This document shows positions 1 through 5,184 of a stretch of DNA of 5,280 bases, in pieces. Location of the stretch: positions 1 to 5,280 of the forward strand of contig JAKFXU010000358.1 of NCBI GenBank assembly GCA_021731215.1, in the 5' to 3' direction. Within the stretch, counting starts at the first letter, position 1. Every line of letters starts with the position of its first letter. This DNA is from Rhodoferax sp. GTDB lineage: Bacteria > Pseudomonadota > Gammaproteobacteria > Burkholderiales > Burkholderiaceae_C. Position numbers and translations under genes: made by a program. The notes beneath the pieces are model-generated. The model was not told the origin of the DNA. It worked only from the letters and a program-made list of their open reading frames with translations, and searched no databases.

Positions 1-1
1 G

Positions 2-853
2 ACAGCGCGGAACGATGTGCGTGTGGCAGTGCTCGCCCAGCTCCACCATGATCCAGCCGTCGCTCCAGTTGCGGGTGCGTTTGGATTCCCACAGGATGCT
101 GCCGCAGGGCGTGCCGCCCTGGCTGTTGACGCGGTGCAGGGCGTCGCCGCCAAACTCGCCTTTGGGCACGGGCTCGATCAGGTCAAACGGAAACTTGGCG
201 CGCAGCAGGTTTTCCAGCTCCAGCTCTTGTACTTCGCCCTGCAGTTGCTGCGAGCCCTGCTCGGTTTTTTGCTTGAGCTCTTCAATCTTCTGCTGCATGG
301 AAGCGATGGCCTGGTCTTTTTCGGCCACCTTGAGCTTCATGCCGTCTTCGGCTTCGCGTTTGGCCAGGGTCCGCACTTCGCTCAAACCTTCTTGCACGCG
401 TTTTTCAATAGTCAGGTCCAGCTCGCGTTTGGCGTCGTCCAGTTCGCGTTGCTTTTTGATCAGCTCGGCCTGCGCTTTTTGTGCTTCAGCCAGTTTAATG
501 TCGCGCTCCTTGAGCACGTCTTGCAGTTCTTCCAGTTCGCGGGCTTTGGCGTCCAGCTCGTTGGCCGATGCCGCCTTGGCTTTTTTGGCTTCTTCCGCAG
601 CGACGCGAGTGCGCTCAAGTTTGAGCTGACCGGCAACTTGGTCGGCCACCTGCTCGTCCAGGTCACGTTTTGCGTCCGTCAGCGCTTTTTCTTTTTCACG
701 CATGGCCTGCTCACGCTGCGCGATGTCGCTGTCCTTTTGCGCCAGTTGCGCCTCGAACTGCAGACGGGTGGATGCAATCAGGGGCGCTGCCAGCGATTCG
801 GTGAGTTTGATTTCTGTTCTGCAATTGGGGCAGATGATGGTGGGTTCGGTCAT
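2..853 (-). CDS. DUF2130 coiled-coil protein, N-terminal part (runs off left edge)
   Basis: The frame is open from an ATG at 853 to the window edge (284 codons seen). Residues 8-11 form a single CxxC (CPNC), as at the start of DUF2130 proteins. About residues 30-215 are rich in E, K, A, Q and L with heptad-like spacing, so a long coiled coil is likely. A globular DUF2130 core then begins (LENLLRAKFPFDLIEPVPKG) and includes the family signature LWESKRTRNWSDGW at residues 254-267. The family has no established biochemical role; it is often found near DNA-processing or defence genes. After W267 (base 53) the remaining 17 residues do not match what I expect of the family, which normally continues with a charged KLRxDQRAA-like stretch. 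The gene may therefore also be rearranged. It starts 16 nt after the dinD remnant, behind a purine-rich leader, so the two were probably co-transcribed. Confidence 0.8.
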   Translation of the reverse strand, partial: MTEPTIICPNCRTEIKLTESLAAPLIASTRLQFEAQLAQKDSDIAQREQAMREKEKALTDAKRDLDEQVADQVAGQLKLERTRVAAEEAKKAKAASANELDAKARELEELQDVLKERDIKLAEAQKAQAELIKKQRELDDAKRELDLTIEKRVQEGLSEVRTLAKREAEDGMKLKVAEKDQAIASMQQKIEELKQKTEQGSQQLQGEVQELELENLLRAKFPFDLIEPVPKGEFGGDALHRVNSQGGTPCGSILWESKRTRNWSDGWIMVELGEHCHTHIVPRC

Positions 854-869
854 GGGGTTTTCTTTTCTT

Positions 870-1372
870 TCAGCAAGTTTGCGTCATGCGAAACTGGTTG
901 GCGGCCAATTCGGTGGCGTTCATGCGGTCGAGCAGGTTATCTTTGTCCGCAATGGTTTTGCGCTGTTTGATGGCGTCGCGCCCCAAACCGCCATACAGGC
1001 CTTTGAACTCTTCCGCCGGGCCTGAACAGCGAAGTATTGTTGGGTATGGGCAATTTCGGGTTTGCGTGGGTCGCCGTTCTGGGCGATGAGGTAGCAGGCA
1101 AAGCGGGAGAGATGGTAGTCGTCAACCACTTGCACCGCACCTTTACCACCGGTGATCGGTTTGCCGGCGCCGGCAAAGTGATGCGCGGCCTGGTTGCCAG
1201 ACGCATCGCATGAAGTCATCGCACGCTCAATGGCCCGCTCAAACCGCCGCCATTGGGTGTAGCCCAGCAGAGGTTGCAGGTCACGGGCACGCCAGTATTC
1301 GGCGTTGTGCTCGTTGGTTTGCTTCAGCGACTCGAATCCGGCTGTAACCGGTGTTATTTGCTTGGCACTCAC
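870..1372 (-). pseudogene. dinD: DNA-damage-inducible protein D (dinD) remnant, internal deletion plus frameshift
   Basis: The GTG start at 1372 follows a good Shine-Dalgarno (AGGGAG, about 6 nt upstream); the ATG two bases earlier is immediately followed by TGA. Residues 1-120 (1372-1013) match the N-terminal BRO-like domain of DinD: YWRARDLQPLLGYTQWRRF, then HFAGAGKPI, then DDYHLSRFACYLIAQNGDP and YFAVQARR. Directly after this the frame changes. In the -1/+2 frame, from about 1016 to the TGA at 870, one reads EEFKGLYGGLGRDAIKQRK followed by LLDRMNATELAANQFRMTQTC, which is DinD C-terminal sequence. Roughly 45 residues between the blocks are missing, and the part after the FRMTQT block is cut off as well. 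The shifted frame would give a 150-residue product ending at 920 with a nonsense tail. DinD in E. coli is SOS-induced and modulates RecA filaments. I see no CTGT-N8-ACAG LexA box upstream. Confidence 0.85.
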
Positions 1373-1590
1373 ATTGAACTCCCTTGTTTATCGGATGACT
1401 GCGGGGCTTGGTAGCCTCTTGTATTCTCGGGTTTTTCCTGGATTATGAGGGCTGCTCCATGACGTGCGGTTGAACGCGACGCGGGTATTACCGGGCTTGT
1501 TGCAGGTCCCGATCCTGCCGCACGTCATTTGAAGATATGCATTAACCTGCGCATAGTTGCACCCTGACTATCCCTTACCCGAGAACCGAT
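1373..1590. other. Divergent intergenic region
   Basis: About 220 bp separate the dinD remnant (leftward) from the NTF2 remnant (rightward). No coding frame here has recognisable protein similarity. Its main content is the inverted repeat at 1459-1528. A CATAAT -10-like hexamer lies on the minus strand at 1443-1448, but no convincing -35 element precedes it, so I do not call a promoter. No LexA-type box was found. Confidence 0.6.
1459..1528. repeat. 11-bp perfect inverted repeat with nested hairpin
   Basis: ATGACGTGCGG at 1459-1469 is exactly complementary to CCGCACGTCAT at 1518-1528, with a 48-nt spacer. Inside, next to the right arm, GCAGG-TCCCGAT-CCTGC (1502-1518) forms a second perfect 5-bp stem with a 7-nt loop. 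If the outer stem is taken as 10 bp, the inner stem abuts it with no gap. The element could be a structured RNA, a pair of distant operator half-sites in a divergent promoter region, or a small mobile element. No target-site duplication is visible on its flanks. Confidence 0.55.
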
Positions 1591-1720
1591 GTGAACCCCA
1601 ATGAACAGACCCTGACCAAGTTCTACACCGCCTTCACCGCGCTGGACGCCATTTTTGAAAAGCAAAGTGCGCTCGCGAGCCAAAGCCAATCTGCAGAAGT
1701 ATCTGGCGATAAGCGCCTGA
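1591..1720 (+). pseudogene. NTF2/SnoaL-like protein remnant, both ends kept, core deleted
   Basis: From GTG at 1591 one reads VNPNEQTLTKFYTAFTALDA (1591-1650), the typical N-terminus of NTF2/SnoaL-like (nuclear transport factor 2 family) proteins. From about 1649, one frame over, one reads PFLKSKVRSRAKANLQKYLA, ending at the TGA of 1718-1720. That block is the usual C-terminus of the same family, normally found after a GWTPFLK-like motif. About 100 central residues, including the beta-sheet cone and its pocket, are missing, and the join is out of frame. No functional product is expected. The remnant stops 15 nt before the hydrolase ATG, so the two were once an operon. In the intact family these are small cavity-forming proteins with varied or unknown substrates. 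Confidence 0.75.
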
Positions 1721-1724
1721 ACCT

Positions 1725-1730
1725 GGGAGG
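1725..1730 (+). promoter_or_regulatory. Ribosome binding site of the hydrolase remnant
   Basis: GGGAGG lies 5 nt before the ATG at 1736. It is strong and well placed, and it supports 1736 as the original start even though the gene behind it is broken. Confidence 0.7.
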
Positions 1731-1735
1731 TCCGC

Positions 1736-2389
1736 ATGAATTGGTTTGAGGGGTTCGAGGTCCGTCACTTCAATGTCAATAGCGTACAGATTCACGCCCG
1801 CGTATCGGCGGGCCTGCCCGGCGACCGGCCCGCCTTGCTCTTGCTGCATGGTTTTCCGCAAAGCCACGTCATGTGGCACCGTGTGGCGCAGCAACTGCAG
1901 CGGGACTTCTATCTGGTCATGCCCGATCTGCGCGGCTATGGCGACTCCTCCAAGGCCGCCGGCTTGGCGGACCACAGCAACTACAGCAAGCGCGCCATGG
2001 CGCAGGACCTGGTGGCGCTGATGGATGCGCTCGGGATTGAAGCCTTCGCTCTGTGCGGCCACGACCGGGGGGGCCGCGTCGCGCACCGGCTGGCGCTGGA
2101 CCATTCCGCTCGTGCGCAGCGCTTGTGCGTGATCGACATTGCACCGACTGGACTGCATCGAACCGGCGGCGCTGGCCGAATACGAGCGCTGTTTCAGCAA
2201 CCCGGCCACCGTTCACAGCCTATGCGAGGACTATCGCGCCAGCGCCGGCATCGACCTGGCGCACGACCGTGACAGCCGCGCGCGGGCAAGGTCACGGGTC
2301 TGGCCCTGCCGGCCGGGCATTTCATCCCGGAAGAACTGCCGCAGCGCACGGCGGCGTCGCTGCTGGATTTTTTTGGACAGGACAGATAG
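1736..2389 (+). pseudogene. Haloacetate dehalogenase-type alpha/beta hydrolase remnant in three frames
   Basis: Block 1 (1736 to about 2149) is a clean alpha/beta-hydrolase N-half. It has the oxyanion-hole motif HGFPQSH at residues 38-44, DLRGYGDSS at 64-72, NYSKRAMAQD at 82-91, and the nucleophile elbow GHDRGGR with Asp110. The Asp nucleophile and these motifs are those of fluoroacetate/haloacetate dehalogenases, which hydrolyse the carbon-halogen bond of haloacetates. After VIDIAPT the frame changes. Block 2 (about 2148-2280, next frame) reads EPAALAEYERCFSNPATVHS and then CEDYRASAGIDLAHDRD. Block 3 (about 2285-2389, back in the first frame) reads LALPAGHFIPEELPQ with the catalytic His at 2318-2320, ending DFFGQDR and TAG. 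About 60 residues are missing between blocks 1 and 2, and about 35-40 between blocks 2 and 3. Read from its own start, the first frame stops at 2272. The protein is not expected to be active. Confidence 0.85.
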
Positions 2390-2439
2390 GCCAAGTCAGA
2401 CGGGTGGGTGCCGCAAGGTGAAGTTGAACACCCGCCGAG

Positions 2440-2928
2440 CTACCGGATCCGAAGCAGCCGGTCCAGCGACAGTGTGCCGGCGCCGCGGCCCAGCAGGTAC
2501 AGCAACAGGCCGGCCCAGGACAGGTGCGTAGGCCAGGCATCCGGGTAGACAAAGAGCTGAATCACCAGTGTCATGCCCAGCAGCGCGAGTGCGGACAGGC
2601 GGGTGAACAGGCCCAGCACCAGCAGCACGGGGAACAGGTGTTCGGCCAACACGGCCGCATGCGCGGCGAACTCGACCGGGATCAGCGGCAACTTGTACTC
2701 CTCCCGAAACAGGGTGTAGGTGCCCTCCGTGACGCTCAGCCAGCCGTCCACCTTGGTGCGCCCGGACAGGAAAAAGATGGCGGCCATGGCCACCCGGTCC
2801 ACCAGTGCCAGCAGGTCGTGTGGCGCCCGCTTGGTCAGTTGGCTGGCCAAGCGGTGCCAGCTACCGCGCAGGCCGGCTGGCGCGTTGTCGCTGGCGTCCG
2901 TGACGGCAGTGCAAGAAAAGGGGGTCAT
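2440..2928 (-). CDS. DoxX family membrane protein, last gene of the bufferin operon
   Basis: This 162-residue protein has a polar N-terminus of about 37 residues and four predicted membrane segments (about 38-56, 85-106, 110-128, 137-154), as in DoxX/DUF417-like inner-membrane proteins. The family pattern is seen in the first helix and following loop ([15 protein letters not shown]) and in [20 protein letters not shown]. Its ATG at 2928 overlaps the bufC stop in an ATGA, so translation is probably coupled. A DoxX gene commonly ends DUF2282-DUF692-DUF2063 operons (gigD in Legionella). Its exact job is unknown; a redox or membrane role supporting the modified peptide is a guess. The gene converges on the hydrolase remnant, 50 bp away, and I see no hairpin with a T-run between them. 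Confidence 0.85.
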   Translation of the reverse strand: MTPFSCTAVTDASDNAPAGLRGSWHRLASQLTKRAPHDLLALVDRVAMAAIFFLSGRTKVDGWLSVTEGTYTLFREEYKLPLIPVEFAAHAAVLAEHLFPVLLVLGLFTRLSALALLGMTLVIQLFVYPDAWPTHLSWAGLLLYLLGRGAGTLSLDRLLRIR

Positions 2929-3857
2929 GCTGGCATCTCCTTGGTTAACGTGAAAGTCGGGCAGCGACTCACTTCGCTCCCCTCGCCCGCGTGCGGGAGA
3001 GGGGCTGGGGGAGAGGGAAAACGGGCAGGACGTTCATGTTTTGGGGCGCCTTTCGAAGTCATGCCCGTTAGGGTTGGGTCCGCGCAGGTAGGCGCGCGAC
3101 AAAAAGCGCCGGCTTGCAGCAGCTTGGCCATCAGCAGCGCCAGATCGGCGCTGGCTTGCCGCGCCAGCGCCGCCCTGGCCGCGTGCGCGAGCGGGCGACC
3201 GGCGGCGCAGGCATCGAGAAACGCACAGCCGGCGGCATCGAGCGCAGTCCACGTCACGGCAGCGGCGGGCCGGGTCAGCAGGGCGCCCTCGCCGCGCCAG
3301 ACCAGTTTCTCGCCGCCGTCAACGCCCTGGGCTGCACCGCCCCGATTGCGCCGCCACAGGGTGTAGATCGGCTGATCCTCAAACCAGGCCCAGCGCGCGG
3401 CCGGGTGCGGCGCCAGCACCAGTTGGCCAAGCTGCTCAAGCGGCAGGCCGGCCAGGGCGGCTGGCGCCAGTGCGACGGCATCGGCCGCCCCATGCGCCTC
3501 GGTCCAGCAGCGGTCGAGCCGGGCGACGTTACTCAGGTAGGGTAAATCTGCAGCCGGTCCAAAGTCGCGCAGAAAGTTGGAAAAATCCATTCCGTACAGC
3601 AGCAGGCGTGCATCGTCCGGCGGCCGCGCGCGCACGTGCAAGGCCGCCACCGCCCGAAACCAGGGCTCGCCGACCAGCCGCAGGACCGCCGGGTAATTGG
3701 CCTGCAGGGCATCGATACAGCCCTTCAGCACCGTGTTGCGATGGACGGCAAAACCCGTCTGCTCAACCAGCGCGCGCAGGTGATCCGGCACCTCGTCAGG
3801 CGGCACCCACAGCGCCTGAACGAAACCGTCTTGGAAGTGGGCTAGTGGCTGGTTCAT
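2925..3857 (-). CDS. bufC: BufC/HvfC-like DUF2063 protein, MNIO partner, with a repeat-derived tail
   Basis: The ATG at 3857 overlaps the bufB stop (ATGA). About residues 5-95 match the DUF2063 N-terminal domain (annotated 'putative DNA-binding' but now seen as the partner of DUF692 enzymes): [47 protein letters not shown], then [20 protein letters not shown] and [18 protein letters not shown] second domain follows to about residue 254 ([14 protein letters not shown]). In bufferin and methanobactin-type systems the partner presents the precursor peptide to the MNIO. Family members are usually about 250-260 residues; this one has 310. The last ~56 residues contain [12 protein letters not shown] (282-293), the translation of a REP-like repeat, so the tail is probably acquired and unstructured. 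The core appears intact. Confidence 0.88.
   Translation of the reverse strand: MNQPLAHFQDGFVQALWVPPDEVPDHLRALVEQTGFAVHRNTVLKGCIDALQANYPAVLRLVGEPWFRAVAALHVRARPPDDARLLLYGMDFSNFLRDFGPAADLPYLSNVARLDRCWTEAHGAADAVALAPAALAGLPLEQLGQLVLAPHPAARWAWFEDQPIYTLWRRNRGGAAQGVDGGEKLVWRGEGALLTRPAAAVTWTALDAAGCAFLDACAAGRPLAHAARAALARQASADLALLMAKLLQAGAFCRAPTCADPTLTGMTSKGAPKHERPARFPSPPAPLPHAGEGSEVSRCPTFTLTKEMPA
2979..3020. repeat. REP-like palindromic repeat inside the 3' end of bufC
   Basis: CCCCTC-g-CCCGC (2979-2990) pairs with GCGGG-a-GAGGGG (2993-3004) around a 2-nt loop with one mismatch. A G-rich arm, gctgggggagaggg, continues to the right. On the minus strand it translates as [12 protein letters not shown], a peptide seen when a common proteobacterial intergenic repeat is read through. 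Only one copy is present in this window. Confidence 0.75.
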
Positions 3858-4696
3858 GCGCAGGTCATTTCCGCGTCTCGCAGCAGCGCATGCGCTCGGC
3901 CGCGTTCGGCCAACAATTCGGCAAAGGGCGGCACCTGGTCATCGCGTTCGATCAGCGTCGGGCGCGGACCCATGCGCGCGATCAGGCGCTCATACAGTGC
4001 CCAGACTGCGGGGGCGACCGGCGCATCGTGCGAATCCACCAGCAGGGCCTGACCCAGCCGGGGATCTGGCGAGTGGCCAGCCAGGTGAATCTCCATCACC
4101 GCATCACAGGGAAACGCGTCGATGTAAGCCTCGGCGGAAAACTCCAGGTTGCGGGCACTGACATAGACGTTGTTCACATCGAGCAGCAGACCGCAACCGG
4201 TGCGGCGCGACAGTTCGTGCAGGAAATCTATTTCATCCCAGTCGTGCCGCTCGATGCGCAGGTAATGCGAGGGGTTTTCGATGGCGATGCGCCGCGCCAG
4301 CGCGTCCTGCGTGCGCGCGATGTTGCCGGCGATACGCGACAGTGCCGCATGCGTGCGGGGGAATGGCAGCAGGTCAGGAAGGTAGCTGCCGCGCCAGGCC
4401 GACCAGGCCAAGTGCTCGGATATCAGGACCGGCGCTATCCGATCCGCCAGCGCGGCCAGCCGTTCCAGGTGGGCGGCGTCGGGCGCGGCATCGGCCGCCA
4501 GCGAGAGCGAGACACCATGCAGCGACACCGGGTGGCGGGACCGGATGGCATCGAGCCAGGCCAGTCTCGGACCGCCTGCCACCAGGTAGTTCTCTGGGTG
4601 TACCTCGAACCACAACCCTGGCTCGACGCAGCTCAGTGCCGCCTCGAAATGCGGTGGCTTCAGGCCCAGGCCGGCGCTCAGGGTTGAAGTTGTCAT
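3854..4696 (-). CDS. bufB: BufB/HvfB-like DUF692 multinuclear non-heme iron oxidase (MNIO)
   Basis: The protein has 280 residues, normal for DUF692, when started at the ATG of 4696, which places the conserved GLGLKPPHFE at residues 9-18. Further upstream the frame would run into bufA. The TIM-barrel metal-site motifs are present in order: FEVHPENY (30-37), HGVSLSL (60-66), ISEHLAWS (92-99), IENPSHYL (139-146), LLLDVNNVYV (170-179), EIHLAGH (202-208), DSHDAPV (221-227). MNIOs use a two- or three-iron cluster and O2 to rework cysteine in a peptide substrate; in bufferins they make thiooxazole-type groups. The C-terminal TLIERDD (247-253) has Arg where I expect Trp (TLIEWD). The enzyme is cytosolic and would act on BufA before export. 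The gap after bufA is 20 nt with only a weak ribosome site, while the junction with bufC is a 4-bp overlap. Confidence 0.93.
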   Translation of the reverse strand: MTTSTLSAGLGLKPPHFEAALSCVEPGLWFEVHPENYLVAGGPRLAWLDAIRSRHPVSLHGVSLSLAADAAPDAAHLERLAALADRIAPVLISEHLAWSAWRGSYLPDLLPFPRTHAALSRIAGNIARTQDALARRIAIENPSHYLRIERHDWDEIDFLHELSRRTGCGLLLDVNNVYVSARNLEFSAEAYIDAFPCDAVMEIHLAGHSPDPRLGQALLVDSHDAPVAPAVWALYERLIARMGPRPTLIERDDQVPPFAELLAERGRAHALLRDAEMTCA

Positions 4697-4711
4697 GGCG
4701 TGCGCCCGCGC

Positions 4712-4725
4712 AAGGCTCAGGCCTT
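4712..4725 (-). promoter_or_regulatory. Hairpin across the bufA stop codon
   Basis: AAGGC-CTGA-GCCTT on the minus strand is a perfect 5-bp stem with a 4-nt loop. The loop holds the bufA TGA (4717-4719). No U-run follows, so it is not a standard terminator. It could protect the bufA end of a processed mRNA or lower bufB translation relative to bufA. It is short, and chance is possible. Confidence 0.35.
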
Positions 4726-5004
4726 GATCGGCTTCAAGGAACCCATGCCCTTGGGCGTCTTGATGTCGGCGCAGGTGCCTGCCGGCACCAGCTTGAACGC
4801 ATTGCCCTGGTAGTCCGTCTTCGACGTGCCGGCACAGGTGGTGCCGGGTCCGGCGGCGCAATCATTCTTGCCGGCGATGGAGACGCCGAGACATTTTTCC
4901 ATGGCGGGCTTGCCCTCCATCGGCTTGTCCTGCGCCATGGCGGCGCCGGCGGCGAGTGCAGCAAGGGCAAGGGTGGTCGTCAGTGCGAGGGAACGGGTAT
5001 TCAT
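4717..5004 (-). CDS. bufA1: Bufferin precursor peptide BufA1 (DUF2282, HvfA/GigA-like)
   Basis: This is a 95-residue secreted protein. Residues 1-24 form a Sec signal peptide: MNTR, a hydrophobic stretch [15 protein letters not shown], and a likely cleavage site AMA|QD. The mature part is a classic DUF2282 sequence with four cysteines at 38, 49, 57 and 78 ([27 protein letters not shown]) and a GMGSLKP-type end. In the bufferin family, cysteines of this core are modified by the DUF692 enzyme encoded next door, and the exported peptide complexes copper in the periplasm. As I recall, the two middle cysteines (here 49 and 57) become thiooxazoles and the outer two form a disulfide; this should be tested for this protein. 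The ATG at 5004 is chosen because AGGAG lies 8 nt upstream and the signal peptide starts there. A longer in-frame start at 5100 would lie upstream of the predicted transcription start. Confidence 0.92.
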   Translation of the reverse strand: MNTRSLALTTTLALAALAAGAAMAQDKPMEGKPAMEKCLGVSIAGKNDCAAGPGTTCAGTSKTDYQGNAFKLVPAGTCADIKTPKGMGSLKPIKA

Positions 5005-5012
5005 AATGGCAG

Positions 5013-5017
5013 CTCCT
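5013..5017 (-). promoter_or_regulatory. Ribosome binding site of bufA1
   Basis: AGGAG on the minus strand lies 8 nt before the ATG at 5004. It decides the start in favour of the 95-residue form and is much stronger than the site before bufB, which suits a precursor made in excess of its enzyme. Confidence 0.75.
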
Positions 5018-5040
5018 GTTAAATCGATGAAGTTGAAAAT

Positions 5041-5073
5041 GCGGACTGCGCGGGCCTGGCGAACCGAGTCCGC
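5041..5073 (-). promoter_or_regulatory. Stem-loop in the predicted bufA1 leader
   Basis: GCGGACT (5073-5067 on the minus strand) and AGTCCGC (5047-5041) form a perfect 7-bp inverted repeat around 19 nt. If transcription starts near 5084, this stem sits about 10 nt from the 5' end of the mRNA, where such stems often protect transcripts. A regulatory role is speculative, and the GC-rich background makes chance pairing possible. Confidence 0.35.
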
Positions 5074-5090
5074 TACAGTCTGCGTTGTAG

Positions 5091-5116
5091 TTCGACGCAA
5101 CCTGGCTGCGGGTTAC
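5091..5116 (-). promoter_or_regulatory. ECF (SigF-type) promoter of the bufA1-bufB-bufC-doxX operon
   Basis: On the minus strand GTAACC (5116-5111) is followed by exactly 16 nt and CGAA (5094-5091). From memory this equals the motif described for Caulobacter SigF, the ECF factor that controls such heavy-metal operons. Transcription would start near 5084, leaving a leader of about 80 nt. The same motif with the same spacing occurs on the other strand nearby, which makes chance unlikely. Confidence 0.75.
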
Positions 5117-5135
5117 AGGTCGGAGCACAATCTGC

Positions 5136-5149
5136 AAAAAATATTTTTT
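5136..5149. other. AT-only palindrome between the divergent promoters
   Basis: A6-TA-T6 is a perfect 14-bp palindrome in an otherwise GC-rich region, located midway between the two GTAACC boxes. It may help opening or bending of the divergent promoter DNA, or bind a regulator. No known operator was recognised. Confidence 0.4.
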
Positions 5150-5158
5150 AGCCACGCT

Positions 5159-5184
5159 GTAACCCAAAACCCCGATGGAACGAA
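5159..5184 (+). promoter_or_regulatory. Second ECF-type promoter motif facing the sigma gene
   Basis: GTAACC (5159-5164), 16 nt, CGAA (5181-5184) is identical in both boxes and spacing to the motif before bufA1. It suggests autoregulation of the divergent sigma factor. However, the -10 box overlaps the gene's ATGs at 5175 and 5184, so a transcript from here (start near 5190) would lack both. Confidence 0.6.

Noticed and set aside
17..970. Long open frame of 317 codons on the plus strand
   Set aside because: It is the antisense of the DUF2130 coiled coil; its Phe/Leu/Gln-rich sequence is what the complement of a Lys/Glu-rich gene gives, and no domain is recognisable.
1462..1525. Possible tRNA gene (7-bp acceptor-like stem plus T-arm-like hairpin)
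   Set aside because: The T-loop is not TTCRANY-like, there is no recognisable D arm or anticodon arm, and only 33 nt lie between the stems, so it is described only as an inverted repeat.
1459..1528. Integron attC site
   Set aside because: A GTTGAAC (GTTRRRY) occurs at 1469-1475, but it is on the wrong side and has no matching inverse core at the other end.
1634..2209. Minus-strand open frame of 191 codons
   Set aside because: Antisense to the NTF2 and hydrolase remnants, whose plus-strand motifs are unmistakable.
2390..2439. Terminator between the DoxX gene and the hydrolase remnant
   Set aside because: CGGGTG and CACCCG can pair, but across a loop of about 22 nt and with no T-run, so this is too weak to call.
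2524..3366. Open frame of 280 codons on the plus strand
   Set aside because: Antisense to the DoxX gene and the end of bufC; composition is Gln/Arg/Ala-rich with no recognisable domain.
3470..4687. Open frame of 405 codons on the plus strand
   Set aside because: It lies opposite bufB and bufC, which have clear motifs and coupled starts; the long antisense frame comes from high GC at third positions.
4697..4861. Upstream extension of BufB to a start at 4861
   Set aside because: It would overlap most of bufA1 and add sequence before the conserved GLGLKPPHFE; the ATG at 4696 gives the normal family length.
5005..5100. Upstream extension of BufA1 to a start at 5100
   Set aside because: It would put residues before the signal peptide and begin upstream of the predicted transcription start; the AGGAG at 5013-5017 fits the ATG at 5004.
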